Below, one piece after another: positions 1 through 12,364 of a stretch of 64,000 bases of DNA. Origin of the DNA: Phoronis australis (Eukaryota; Phoronida; Phoronidae); assembly GCA_002633005.1 (NCBI GenBank), contig NMRA01000141.1:490326-554325 (forward strand). The letters run 5' to 3'. Position numbers and translations under genes: made by a program. How positions within the stretch are numbered: the stretch's first letter is position 1; each line of letters opens with the position of its first letter. Under the pieces are notes generated by a model. It was not told the origin of the DNA, ran no database searches, and saw only the letters and a list, made by a program, of their open reading frames with translations.

Positions 1-221
1 CGGGTGGTTGCATTTCAAACTTATAAAAAATTACGGGTGGTAGGCTGAAGAAATAAATGAAAAATATGGGTGGTGGGTGCGAAAAAAAGGTGCCTTCCCC
101 CCCTCCCATACAGATTTTACTGGAACAGCCCTGACCTAAAGTCATGAATATAAGCATAAAAAGCAGTAGGCAATTACATCACCCTGGATGCCCACAAAAA
201 GTTACGAATTTCAAAATACAG

Positions 222-850
222 GAAATAAAATCAAATGAAACATGCCTATGTGCACATGGAGTTATAATTAACACATGTACCATAAGTCTGGAGATGATTC
301 AGTCAAAATAATTTGAAGAAATCGAAAAAAATCTGTCGCGGTTGCTCGAGTTTCTCTTACCAAGTGCCATTTTGAGGAAGTTTCGTGAAATCATGCATGT
401 TGACGAATAAAAAGTCTAAGGGACACAAATCTTACAAATTTCACCTGATACCTTCCTATGCTATTTTGCAAGTGTCACGCCGGCCACTGCCACGCACTTC
501 GCTCAGTCTCGCGCTAGCCTTTACCTAACTCATGTGACTCAGTTGAAATACTTTGTGGTTGTCGCGGGCGTGGTGAAAAAATTAACGATGACCCAAAAGT
601 GGAGTAGGAATTCTTCGCCAAAGTTACCTTAATTGTCGTAGACTCATAGCTATACTTCATCAAAGATATGTGTAGAAGTAGAAAGGAACAGTTCAACACT
701 GAAGAAAGTAAGCGCTTTTTAAGTCATAGTTTTAAGTGTAGAATGTATTTTTGACGAAGTGAAAACTCTCAATCGGTGACCGGATTTGGCCTACTGCCCG
801 TTTGAAATACACGGGATGAAATTCGTATAGAAGGCGATGTGAAGTATTGT
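222..850 (+). repeat. Inverted-repeat family D1, forward copy
   Basis: This stretch matches the reverse complement of 6525-7090 nearly throughout, at roughly four bases in five by eye. Shared landmarks are GTTATAATTAACACAT, GGGACACAAATCTTACAAAT and GAATTCTTCGCCAAAGT. It lies upstream of LSM12 exon 2, in what is probably intron 1. Confidence 0.85.
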
Positions 851-1288
851 AGCCCCTAACCAGCTAACCAAGGGGCTATGTGTTGCCTAAAAAGCGGCTG
901 ATTGTCATACTACCGGTGCCGATTTGCTGCCAAACACACCGCAGTCACACGGCCGGGTAGTCACACGGCAATTGCTCACTTCAGACTGATACTTTGCGAA
1001 AAAGATGAGACATTTGTTGATCGTTTTTTCCTCTAATTTATTATCCAAACGGGTACTGTTGCTAAGTTTGACCTACCCTCGCGATCAGTCAGGGTTGACC
1101 TGGCTTAGTAGACAAGTGTTGGCTGCGCTAGATGCGACGTACTTCAAAAGTGATGATTATGCATTAAATACCATTCGTCTATGCAAAACACAGGTAAAAT
1201 TTGGACAATATATAATCAAGTTTGTATATAAAGAACCAAAATGAGAATCAAAAACAACCAAACAAAGTAACAACGCGTTTACGCTCAT

Positions 1289-1632
1289 GGTGAGAGACAT
1301 AGTTCCCTCGAAAATACCGTAATCAAAATGTTGAAAAAGACCAAATATGAATAGGAATGGAGGAACAATGTTTTGAAATCTCTGTTCAAAGTCAAACTCG
1401 TGAAAAAAAGAAAAAGTAGTATAAAGCAGAATTCATAAATTTTGTTAGCAAATTTATTCGCCTTTCACAAAATATGTACTTTGTAGGGGTTAGAGCTAAT
1501 GGAATTTAAGGTATTTTCACATAAGTACAACTTGGTAAACAAGGTTCACTGCTACCTTAAGAACCTAAGTTTACTCTGTTACAAAGTTTTCGACAGGCAA
1601 GATGGAATAACGTGAAACTGTTTAAATGACAG
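1289..1632 (+). repeat. Inverted-repeat family D2, forward copy
   Basis: The stretch matches the reverse complement of 8535-8874. Shared landmarks are GAATGGAGGAACAAT, GGTTAGAGCTAATGG and CGACAGGCAAGATGGA. It ends about 130 bp before LSM12 exon 2. Confidence 0.87.
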
Positions 1633-1764
1633 CTATGGTGTTCAACTTGAGAGTGACAAAGCATCGTGAAAGTTTCACTTGTGTGTGTCACGTTCGGTGC
1701 ATCCTAAATCGGCGAGATTTTGCCTTACTCTCAGAAATGGACCGCTTCCTTAACCTGCGCTCAG

Positions 1765-1898
1765 AATCACCATCAACCACTGGGAAGCCCAACACACACG
1801 ACGTTCGGCTCGTCAACCTAACCATGGTCTCTCATGTCGATGTAGACAGGGAGGAGACATCCACGCCACCACCCCTTGCAAGTCTCCAAATTCAAAAG
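1765..1898 (+). CDS. LSM12: LSM12 exon 2
   Basis: This exon encodes 44 complete codons covering the last strand of the Lsm fold and the conserved TPPPLASL linker. It is preceded by a pyrimidine-rich tract ending CTCAG and followed by the donor GTAAGC. The first two bases complete a codon begun in the missing exon 1. Confidence 0.9.
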
Positions 1899-4800
1899 GT
1901 AAGCGCCTTGTCTAGTAGATAAGAGAAATCCACAGCGATTGCCGTTCCATTCCAGGTGATATTGTAAATTTTTCTGCATGCCACGTATTGCATGAATGGC
2001 AACCTATTATATGTTAATTTTCAAAGCAAAACAAACTCTTGGTGAACATTCATTAGGAAATAAAGGATTTGGGCACACGATGATGTATTTTTAACACTGA
2101 GAGTAAACTTGGCGATGAAATTTTGAACCTAATCCTTGTTTCAATTGTAGAAGTTAATGTTTTGTAGGACCTTATTGGCAACTGTTTGCATTCACCCAAA
2201 TATCTAAAAGATATATTGCATTGAACTTGGTAGAAGTACATACACATTTTGTGAAAGAAGAAAGCCTAGGGTTTAGATTTGACTCTGATGTTGCAAATCT
2301 AGCCAAATTTGGAATTTTTCCATGGTTCCACGTAACCTTGATGTCCACTAGACTAAAACTCTGTTGAGGACCAAAAATGCTAGGCTATAAGGATGGAGTT
2401 ATCAGTTTGTAACCTTTTTAGTAGACTTAGGTGTAGCTCCTAATCAGAAGCCAAGTAGTGCATTATTGAAATGTGACACTTTTGTGCTCGAAAGAAGTCT
2501 CTGTGTTCTCTTTCAGAAAGGTTAGAACAACGCACCAAACGAAATGTGCATCTTGATTGGCCAATATGTCTCAAAGATAACTACAGTCCACTTAAATGCA
2601 CTTTGTTTCAAATGTAATTGAACTGTGTTTTGTCAAATATTGATCGACTTCTGTTCGGCAATAGACTTGTTTTGCTTGCCAGTCCTTGTTTTAATTTCTC
2701 ATTGAGCACTTGCGCAATGACACCGTGCCACCAAGAGTAACTCGCATGTGCACCTGTCCTGAGCTGCTTCCAAAGTGCAGGTTCATTGGCCTGCAACTGG
2801 TTTGAAGTTCTACTTTACCAAGCTGGGCAGTAAGCGGAGTGCTATTAAACTGAATGTTGACTTTCCAGTTACAGCAAAGATTTAACAGTAATAAAGAAGA
2901 AAAACAGAAACAAGCTGCCTATGTGGGTACAAACGTGCCACCAGAGGGCCAGCAGTTGGTCAATTTTATATCAAAGACGTAAGTGGCTATTTAACACTCG
3001 TATCCTAGTTGCTGGTTTTGTAATCCCCACTTAAAAATGGCTGTGCGGGAATGTTCGTAATGGTTATGAAGGACCTGAGGGCCAGATGTCCGCAAATTTT
3101 TTGAAATTCACTCAGTCTGTAAAACTATTCTAAAAGAAGGAAGCCTGTAGACTTTGAGTTTTAACTTTACACCAGTGTGTCATCAATAGGGTCATGTGAC
3201 AATGTCGTGTTAGTAAAGTTTGAATAAAAAGGGAAGGTACGCTTATAGCAAAACAACAGTATCGATGAAATGATGTATATGTTCAAAATGAAAGCTCAAA
3301 AATGCTATTACAGTGGCCATTTAGTTTTTATGCGCCCACATATTTATACGTGGTCGCATATTGCTGTCATCTCTGTCTGTCCGGGCGTTCGCAGCTGTAT
3401 CTCCTAAACCCCTCGCAGGATCTTAATGAGATTTGGCAGTTGTGTTCCTATGTAGCTGACGACAGATGACGACGAATTTCGGACCTCTCCGACTACCGGT
3501 GTGCCCCCTAGTGGCAATTTTATTTTTTACGCTTACCTCTGTATCTTCGGAAGTCCTCAACGTAGTATCATAAAATTTGGAATATAGGCATCTGTTAGTG
3601 AAATGAAACTATCCTCTTGTTTTTGGATGGATTCGACGTAGTTTGTGCCACCTAGTGGCTATTTTTACTGTTTTCGAGTCTCTGTTTGGCGTCCACCCTT
3701 CTATCAACCAAACCGCTCTAAGGATGATTGTGAAAATTGGCATGTATGTTCTTACTATGAAGAGGATGGCTGATAATGATTTTCCGACGACTCTGACTAC
3801 TATGGCGCCCCCTAGGGGCAGTTTTGTGTTTTTTGCGCCCATGACTGTAACAACCAAACCATTCTAAGGATGATTTTGGAAATTGGCGTGTACTCAATGT
3901 GCAGAGGACGGTTACGCTGACAACTTCAGTTTCTGTAGCACCTTCTAGTGGTGGTTTTATTTTGTTTTGCGGCCATAGCTGTATCTCCTAAACCCATTGC
4001 AGGATCTTTATTAAATTTAGTAAGTGATTTATATGAAGATAACTGACGACGACTTTCAGGCGCATGGAACGGATGCTGTGCCCACAAGTGGCAATTTCAT
4101 TTTGGTATGTTTTCCTTTGTTTCTATGAAGTTCCTTGACAGATTTTTATGAAATATGGCATGTTCCCGTTTTTGGATGCACACCATTTGCGATGCATTCG
4201 CGGAGGCATTTCAAGGCTCCGCGTTGCTCTTGTTTGATGTAGTGATGACATGGTGGAATACGCGCCATGTCGCTAGGTTGTTCTAGGCTGGTTGGTGGAC
4301 AGCGTTCTGCTTTATTTCCCACTGTTTTTGTCATAAATTCTTTGCCACCACCATGCCATTAAATTGTCACTTCTGTTCAGTGGAATATTCAAATAATGCT
4401 CGCGGAATGTGCACTCTGCCCTTGTCATCTCATCCTGCATTTCACACCAGAATTAGAAATTCAGTCAAGTAAAAAACGCTGTCGTGCTCTCACAGTGTTA
4501 AAGAGGTGTATATAGATGGCTTCCTAGTTTGGCCATTTTTGTCTCTGCCTTAGTGTGTTTTGTGCTCATGTAGAATTTTTTAATTTCTTCAGAATAGCGG
4601 ATGTGAGATGGGAAGACGACACCATTGTGGTGATGGACGCTGTGAGAATAACGCAGCCGTATGGCCCAGAAAACTGCAAAGGGGCAGACAAAGCTCTAAT
4701 ACACGTTACCAAATTAGTAAGTGGGGTCACAAGCTTGACTACTTCCAAGCATAATTTTACCATGTAGATGGCAATTCAGCACATTTCACTGGATACAAGT

Positions 4801-7800
4801 GGTATTTCACTGCATTTCAGACATATTTATAAGAAAATGAATTAAATAAACACTGTGGAAGTGTACAAGTAGCAGTTTTATACTGTTATTCTTAATCTCT
4901 GTTTTTGTTAAAGTAGTGTTCTTAAGATTTCCTTCTTTATTTAAAAAGCAATGTTCAAAAATCTTGGAATGAGAGCAAATAAGGTCTTGTTCCACTTACT
5001 GACTGGCAAGTTCATAGCCTTGGTTTAAGAACTTTATAATAGCTACTGGCATCATTTCCAGACCTGTCCCAGAGTGATGGCAGGGACAATGGGTGACTCG
5101 TACGCAGCACCCATTGGCCCACCACACACATCAGTACTCAGTGTCCCATTCAATTAGTTGTCTGGGCTTCATGTCACAGAACTGGACGCCGTTGTCTATT
5201 TCTGGAAGATTTTGGAAAATATGTTTTTCACATATTCACTCAATACATGTTTTTAGGTTTTTTAAAGTTGCCGAGTTGGAAAGAATTATATGGCTGCACC
5301 TCTAGATTCCAGCTATGACCTTATGAACCACAGTCCCAGAATTCACCGAATGCGTGTAGAAAAGTCAGACCTATGCCACTGTCTGCTGGTCCTGTACGGG
5401 GGGTTTGAAAATGGTAGCTAAGTTACAGGCGCATCCGTGGAATCATTTCCAACCCCTGAAAATTGATATCTCTTAAGGGGTTGTTGGACAATCCTTTTAT
5501 ATTCTTGTTACTTTACAAAATGAAACTACTGTCTGAAGAGATATTTCAGACGACTGCTCATTTGTTGATTGGTTTCTTAGGCTTTAGCTTTGGCGTCCTT
5601 GGAGTAGTCCTTCTGAAATTGGAATAGAGCTTGCCAACAGCTACAGAAAATGTTGGAAAAGTTTCTCGTTCCAAACTACCATTCTCGAGTTGGTCATGAT
5701 TTACTGATGATCAAGGTTTGACGCTGGACTTCAGGGCAATCCTCCGTCTCATGGATTCTGTACTTTTCCTGTAATTCGCACAACCGATGGACGTGGAATT
5801 TATACGCAACGTGTAACTCATCACCAGCTTGAGGCCTTTTGATGTTTGATGGTGCTTTGACAGCCATTTTTCGCTTGCACAGCTAGAGCTTCGCTGTTTT
5901 TCTTGTAAGAAATTCTTGGGAAATTTGGTATGTAGATAGATATTGTCAAAGGCTATCTGTAGTATGTTATCTGTATTGTGCGTGGACTTGCACATTTTCG
6001 AGTTATTCGGAGTTTTGTTTATCGCTTTCTTGTACCACAGCTTTGGTATCCTTCGGCAGTTCTTTCAAAGACTTGGTTTGTGAAAGGTTTACTGTGACTT
6101 ACTGTTCTTGATATATTGGAGGTTTACTAATGACACGGGTACATCAGTAGGCATGTAGTAGTTGTCTCAGGGTTGAAGAACAGAGCCAGTTCTAGACCTT
6201 TCCTTCTTGTTTGTGTGATATGTACCATATTTTCGTTTGCACTTCATCTGTGACTTTTAATTATCTCAGGAACCACTGCTGCATTTAATAGTCCTTTTGC
6301 GAGTTTATAACAATAACGCGAGATTATGCGAGACTTAACTTTGACGTTACGGGAAGTTGGGCAAAAGCTTGTCGTTTAGCCATTTGCCCAATACGGTAGC
6401 AGAGTGTATTCTGTTGTTTAATTCGAGCTTTTAACCGTTTAGTTCGAAAAATGCCAAACAAGCATGGCTGTTATGACAAATGAAATTCAGATTCGCACTA
6501 GAATACGTTCTATCGCGTTCTGTACAAATTTCGTCCTGTGTATTTTAAACGGGCTTTAGGCGAAATCCGCCCACTGGTTAAGTTTTCACCTCGTCAAAAA
6601 TGCATTCTACACCTAAAATTATCACCTAAAAAGGCGCTTACTTTCTTCAGTGATCCTTTCTGCTTCTAAACATATCTGCGATGAAGCATACCTACGGGAA
6701 TTCAAGTGACTTTGGCGAAGAATTCCAACTCCACTTTGTGGTTATTGTTAACTTTGACCGCGCGCGCGATAACCACGAAGTATTTTAACTGAGTCAGGCT
6801 AGCGCAAGACTGAGCTAAGCATGTGACCTGGCACGTGAAACTTGCAAAATAACATGAGAAAATATCAAGTGCAATTTGTAAGATTTGTGTCCCTTGGACT
6901 TTTTGTTCATCAGCAGGCGGGATTTCACGTAACATCCTCAAAATGGCGCCCGGTGAGAGAAACTCGAGTGAACCGCGAAGTTTTCATGGATATGTTCAAA
7001 TTATTTGTAGACTAAATTGTATCCAGAGTCCGGGTATGTGTTAATTATAACTCATTGTGCACATATGCATGTTTCATTTGATTTTATTTGCTAACTTATA
7101 AGGGGATATACTATCGCCCCTGTATGCCTGCGGCGTTCAGGCCTAGACGGGGTTGAGTTCCATTTGTAGTCCGTTAACAGCTTCGCACAACATAACAAGT
7201 TCACATTTTCTTCATTCATTCACAGTTATTCCAGTTGTACCATCTCTTAAGTTGTGATATTGTTTTAAGCGTGAAATTCACCATATGAACTCCAGTAAGA
7301 ATTGGCGTGTGTAGCAAAGACTCGGGGCAAAACAAGAGCAATATGGCAGGTTTTGCCCTCTTTCCAGTGATGTCACATTGACTAACTAGAAACTCACAAG
7401 TGAGCTATTAATTTCAGTTCAACACAAGATGGTGATATGATGGCCATTTTTTTAAATTTTCTGTTTGCAGAGCCGTAACACAGTCATCCTTAGACGGGAT
7501 CTTAATGAAACTTGGTATGTGGGTAGATCTCGTCAAGTGCTACACAAACTGTTGTCAGGTTTTCACTACATTTGACTCTTATTGAAACTTTCTGATGATC
7601 ATTCTTTTATTTTCTGATCATTGGCCGCTTTCTTGACGATTGACCCCAATCTAATTTCATCAATGTTTCGTGGCGCCAATGATGATGACGATGATGTTGT
7701 CATTTTCAGAGTTGTCCTTTATGTCAGCGGTGTCAGTGACCTTGGCCTTGTGGCACGATCGACGTCAGAGACATTGGAATTTTCTTGTGTCTGTGATTTC

Positions 7801-9625
7801 ATGTGAAGTGGCATCGTCAATATTTGCAATCATTATGTGTGCACCAGTCTTGTCATGAGTGTGGGAGGTGGCGTTGTCGTCTTCAACAATGCTGTTGTTC
7901 GTGTTGCTGGCAGCACTGTCTCTGTTGTTGACAGTGTGGGTCACAGTGTCGTGGTTCTGTCATTGGTTTTGTGGTCGTTGTCATCTATGGTGTTATAGTC
8001 ATACTCAGGAACATACCTAGGAGTCAAAAGCCCAGTCGCTTACCCACGTGGCCGCCCAGTTAGAAAATCCAGTAACCCAGCCATTAGTTATGTCACCTGA
8101 ATTTTTAAGTTGCATGCTTTTCAGTACTCAGAAGTCCTGTCCTAACTTGAATGTTAAACTTGAACAACAGGCCCGCTACTGCACTTACCCCATCTGCGCG
8201 TTGCTTGTCCTAAAAATTACAACCCATGCATTTAAGATCAGCTTGACATATAGCAACATTCACCTGCTGATGGCATAAATTTGTCATCAACCGGTGGTTT
8301 TGCCATTTAGTTGGTAGTTTAAGAGAAATTTTCATTTTATTGTCAGGTTTCATTTGAGCGCTACGTAAAAAATAGGTTTTGTTTTCCCTACCTAGTTCTC
8401 AACTACGCTAGGCATTCGCAACTCGTAAACCGTAGACTCCTGTATTGTTTCAAGGTATTGTTGGTCAAGCATGATGTCGACATTGCTTTTTGACATAGGG
8501 AGTCGATTTACATATACAACCTTACGTTGGCAAAATATGTCATTTAAACAGTTTCATATTACTCCATCTTGCCTGTCAAAAACTTTGTAATACAGTAAAC
8601 TTAGGTTGTTATGGTAACTGTGAACCTTGTTTATCAAGTTGTACTTTATTTGATAACACCTTAAATTCCGTTAGCTCTAACCCTTACAAGGTATATATTT
8701 TGTGAAAGGTGATTAAATTTTGTTGTTTACTACTTTTATTTTTACACGAGATCTGCATTTTTGAGCAAAACATGATTTTGACTTTGAACAGAGATTTTAT
8801 AATATTGTTCCTCCATTCATATTGGTCTTTTTTCAACATTTTGATTATGTCATTTTTGAGAGAACTATGTCTCAAATTTTTTAAATGGTTCCTAGTTTTT
8901 CTGAGCGAAGTCTTCAGAAATCAACAATACAACTATTTTTGCTCATTCCTTATGAAAAATAAAGAAAATAAAGTTAATAAGAATAGTAAATTTTGTTAGA
9001 ATATCTGTTTACCTTTAAGAAAATATATACTTTGTAGAGGTTAGAGCTAATGGAATTTAAGGTATTTGCACATAAGTACAACCTGGTAAACAAGATTCAC
9101 AGTTAAATTAAGTACGACGTAAGACAGATTCATTTGAAAAATAAATTATTTTGGCACACACAGAATGAAAGTGCGTGGCTGACTATGTTCTTGACAAGCA
9201 TCAGTTCCAGCAAGACAACTGTGGTGGGAACGCCCTTTACTTCTATGTGGAGTCACTCATTAAGATCTTTGCCAAATGCCTGTTTGCTGTGAGGCTAGTG
9301 CACAAGTAAAAACACCCCAGTGAGGAGACTGTTTATTTGAACTCCTCACAGAGGAATGACAAGAGTGCCTAACCCTCAGAATATTCGCTTGCCACTTGGA
9401 CGACCACTCAGTAAACTTCTATTTTCCAGTGCCTTTTTTAGTCAACTGGGCGAATGGCTACAAGTATCCCTACCATAATCCCTACGTACTTCCATCTTCA
9501 GTCGATTTTGCTTTCATATTACTCTTTCTCTCCAACAGGTTGAAAAACATCACCGAGAATCAAAAAGTAACAACAGTACAGAACAGATCAGTCACCAGAG
9601 GGCAGCATCATCATCGTCGCAGTGA
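1765..9625 (+). CDS. LSM12: LSM12 homologue, exons 2-5 (5' partial gene)
   Basis: LSM12 is an RNA-binding adaptor with an N-terminal Lsm fold and a C-terminal anticodon-binding-like (AD) domain; in animals it works with ataxin-2 complexes in the cytoplasm. Four exons (1765-1898, 2869-2978, 4593-4716, 9539-9625) join in phase into 150 codons plus stop with no internal stop. They follow the vertebrate protein in order: SGKPN-like and VNL-V-S-V segments ending the Lsm part, the TPPPLASL linker, KEEK and EGQQL of the AD domain, then W-IVVM, PY, ENCKG and the HV-K-VEKH end. Animal LSM12 is about 195 residues (known of the family), so about 45-50 N-terminal residues are missing. I see no such exon between 1 and 1764, so exon 1 is probably upstream of the window. 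Introns are 970, 1614 and 4822 bp. The C terminus is Ser/Gln-rich. Confidence 0.93.
2869..2978 (+). CDS. LSM12: LSM12 exon 3
   Basis: This exon begins the AD domain, with KEEKQKQA and EGQQLVNFISK segments. The acceptor is GACTTTCCAG and the donor is GTAAGTGG. It holds 36 codons plus two bases of a threonine codon that exon 4 completes. Confidence 0.92.
3325..4240 (+). repeat. Dispersed repeat family C, about 135-bp internal units
   Basis: The block is made of six diverged units. Each has a CTGTATCTCCTAAACC-like start, a GGATCTT-ATGAAATTTGG middle and a GCCCCCTAGTGGCA-like end. Unit starts near 3391, 3529, 3668, 3831, 3965 and 4097 give steps of 138, 139, 163, 134 and 132 bp. The frames inside (for example 3609-3867) follow the repeat and are not genes. 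It sits in LSM12 intron 3. Confidence 0.8.
4241..4323 (+). repeat. Short repeat, copy of 24728-24812
   Basis: AGTGATGACATGGTGGAATA through CTTTATTTCCCAC is shared with 24728-24812. The copy directly follows the family C block. Confidence 0.8.
4593..4716 (+). CDS. LSM12: LSM12 exon 4
   Basis: This exon is the core of the AD domain: W-DDTIVVM, the PYGPENCKG loop and ALIHVTKL. The acceptor is AATTTCTTCAG and the donor GTAAGTGGGG. The first base completes the threonine codon from exon 3, and it ends in phase 0. Confidence 0.94.
6525..7090 (-). repeat. Inverted-repeat family D1, reverse copy
   Basis: This is the reverse-complement partner of 222-850 and lies in LSM12 intron 4. A CG-rich patch (GACCGCGCGCGCG) sits where the forward copy has GCGGGCGTGG. 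Confidence 0.85.
7440..7600 (+). repeat. Family C, single diverged unit
   Basis: One unit is recognisable from GATGGCCATTTTT, GGGATCTTAATGAAACTTGG and the following ATGTGGGTAG. It lies in LSM12 intron 4. Confidence 0.55.
8535..8874 (-). repeat. Inverted-repeat family D2, reverse copy
   Basis: This is the reverse-complement partner of 1289-1632 and lies in LSM12 intron 4. It also pairs with the partial forward copy at about 8990-9110, forming an imperfect hairpin some 570 bp long. Confidence 0.87.
8990..9110 (+). repeat. Inverted-repeat family D2, partial forward copy
   Basis: The tract shares TTTGTAGAGGTTAGAGC and the CACATAAGTACAACCTGG region with 1477-1545, in the same orientation. It is the second arm of the hairpin with 8590-8710. 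Confidence 0.8.
9539..9625 (+). CDS. LSM12: LSM12 exon 5 (last coding exon)
   Basis: The exon starts with the expected VEKHHRE continuation of the AD domain, runs into a low-complexity Ser/Gln tail and stops at TGA 9623-9625. The acceptor is a long pyrimidine tract ending CCAACAG. It lies 4.8 kb beyond exon 4. Confidence 0.92.
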   Translation, partial: VEKHHRESKSNNSTEQISHQRAASSSSQ

Positions 9626-10444
9626 ACAGTGGCTCCACCTTTAGGTTATGTATTCAGCGTATTCCGACATACCATCACTCTTGTGTACCTGATGTTTGTG
9701 CCAACTCAAAGAAACAACATGATACAGAAGAACGATCGTAGGCTCTCATCGATGTCTGAATGAAAGACAGAATGTCGGTCTTCGTTCGCATGGTGCGATT
9801 CACTGAACCAGATGGCCGTTTTCGGTGCATCGCTTGCTAATAGATCCTGTTGTTGGAACTGTAGTCGCGACATTTCCATGTCGAAAGTGTACCTCGGCAA
9901 GTGATGACGTGCGTTTCAGTTTTGTGTGTGGCCTCGTAATTGTTTAGGCAAACGAGTAACACAAATGTACTCTTTCGGAAAAGAATTCTTAATGTTGGTG
10001 TGTGTTGAATAACATGAGCATGTGTTGCGGGAAATTTTTCCGAATTGTACAACAGCATACTGCTTACCCAGCATTGACATGTTTGAGCAGCCATTAACAT
10101 TTCATTACCTCTATGTAGATGCCAAAGTGAGAAATTGGGCATCAGCTCTTTAAGTTTGCAAGGTAATTTCTTGAAGCTGCACTGCTTTATATTGCATTGA
10201 AAACCATTGAACGTTCGTCCCAAGATGAATTGTATAGGTCTAAAGAAAAAATGACGAGTGCATTTGATGTAACCTCCATATTCTTTCACTTACTATGTGA
10301 CTGCCATTTTTATATGCACCTTCCTAAATACATCTCTTCTCAAAAATAGTTGAAGCTAATTCTCTTGGTAATTGAAGAAGAAATCGTTCCTCACCATTAG
10401 AAAGCAAGATTTGAAAGCTGTAAAGGGTCACCTTCAACGCAACA
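9626..10444 (+). other. LSM12 3' UTR / no gene seen
   Basis: A 150-codon minus-strand open frame occupies 9837-10289 but shows no family resemblance and lies antisense to the expected 3' UTR. I see nothing else that can be supported here. Confidence 0.4.
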
Positions 10445-10960
10445 TGGTTTTTATGCGCCCACGTATTTATAGGTGTGTGCATAGTGCATCTGTGCCTGGT
10501 TGCCCTAGCGTTCGCTGCTGTATATCCTAAACTCCTTGCAGGATCATAATGAGATTTGGCTGATGTGTTCCTGTAAATCTGACGATAGACAACGACGAGT
10601 TTCTGACGGACTAGTGCTCCACCACCTATTGACAATTTTAGGTTTCCTCTCTTTCGTTTGATTTCCTTTATTGATTTTCTTGAAATTCGGCAAACAAATT
10701 TCTGTTATGAAGACGACAGTACCTTTCCATTGTGGCATGGATATGATATATTCAGCGCTACGTAGAGGTCATTTTAATTATTTTCAAGTCTGTTTTTTTT
10801 TTGTTATCTGTTCCTATGTCAGAGGATCATTATGAAAACTAGCAGATGTGTTTCTTTTGGCACTAACACGATGGACTTGGATTTTCAGACGTGTCCAACT
10901 ATTGTGGTGCCTCCCCGTACCATTTCGCAGAGTTTCATGAGATTTGGCAAATGGTATTGA
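10445..10960 (+). repeat. Family C block
   Basis: This copy begins with TTTATGCGCCCACGTATTTA, as the 3325 copy does. It contains three to four diverged units with GGATCATAATGAGATTTGG and TTTCAGACGTGTCC-type words. Confidence 0.75.
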
Positions 10961-11296
10961 CATTTTCATGATACTAAAACACTCTTAGAAGCACACCTTT
11001 TGTGGTGCAGTTATGGGTCCATTGCAACCTCCATGTTGCTCATCTTGTTTTGGAAATAGACGAGTTTTAAAACGCATTTTTTATCCAAATGTGATGCTTC
11101 TTGCCAAGTACACATTGCCATTTTTGTCAGATTTCACAGAAAGATTAGCCTTTGTTAGAGGTCAAATTACTGTGGGAACTCGCCTAGTGCTAGTGGTAGT
11201 TCAATTTTAGTTTCTCCATTATGGGGAATTAAACATAGAATAGGCTCCTTAGTAGGATTGTGCATAACCACAGGACTCCATGGTATTTTTGCATGT

Positions 11297-11302
11297 AATA
11301 AA
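11297..11302 (+). terminator. Candidate LSM12 poly(A) signal
   Basis: An AATAAA hexamer lies 1.67 kb after the LSM12 stop codon. If used, the 3' UTR would include the repeat block at 10445-10960. No transcript evidence is available, so this is inference. Confidence 0.25.
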
Positions 11303-12364
11303 GGGTACAAACACAAGATTGTCCCTATATTCTTAGGTGATGTATCTCTTGATGCAATCACCCTTTGCAAAATGTGAACAATGTCCCTTTTGGTTTGATT
11401 CTAAAACATTCTAGCTTCCAGAAGAAACAGTGATAATGCAACTTTACCAGTGTACCTTGGAAGCGACTAATCACAGTGTGTTTGAGTTATGCAATATGCT
11501 TGTCAAGACTTCTTTTCAGTCATGTGATCACGTCTCCTGTTAGAGGTATGTTGCCCTGTCAGTCTGTTTTCCAACTATTTATTGAATAGGTTCACATTGT
11601 CTGTCTGGTGTTGAGACAGAAGGAAGTCGCTTACTGGATTTAAAATATTTCCTGGATTTAAAAAAAAATATGCCTGGTGGGAAACAGATTATTTATACTT
11701 CAGCTGTATGGCTGGTGTAGATTCTCAATGTTTTCATTCACTTGGTTAAAATAGTTGACACTTAAAATTTCTTGTGATGCAATTTCTTGAAAGCTGCTTA
11801 GAAATGGAATGGAAATCTTTCTGTACTTTTTCAGTCTGGATTAGAGGAGAAAATTCTGTAGTTCATTTAAATATCATGGTTTGTTTCCTTTTTGGGAAGC
11901 AAAATTTAATATACCAGAAAAAAATGTTGCCTTTGTTTTCTTCCAAGATCATACACACAGGTCACTGGTGTACTTTCAGTGGGCACACAAAAATCTGATT
12001 CATTTCAGGGGTGGGTCTTTAGTGATGGGTAAGCGGTCGAAAACCACACCCACCGCCATACTTGGGTAGTGGTGAAAATCCATAGAAGTCTGTTTGCAGA
12101 GTAGTACATTCCAGTCTGTTCCAACTTGTGATTGGTGGTAAGAATGACCGCAAGTAATTTAGCAACGAAGGCATGGAGTAGTCACGTCTACAATATAATT
12201 GCTCGGCAACAACAGCTTTGTTGTAACAGGTCGCTCTCCTGGTACACTGCTCTTGTGTTCGTTTGTAGTACATGAATGGCACGCAAGCAAACCTAAGGTG
12301 TCTTACAGATGACACTTCTCTTCATACACTATATACACAATAATAACAATGCTTTACAAACTAT

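Noticed and set aside
3609-3867. Opposite-strand frames of 74-82 codons
   Set aside because: They follow repeat family C, which recurs elsewhere with stops and shifts.
5639-5680. Possible LSM12 last exon with a KMLEKF-like word after an AG
   Set aside because: The exon at 9539 matches the expected VEKH continuation in phase, ends in a proper stop and has a far better acceptor.
9837-10289. 150-codon minus-strand frame
   Set aside because: It is antisense to the LSM12 3' region and shows no recognisable domain or composition of a real protein.
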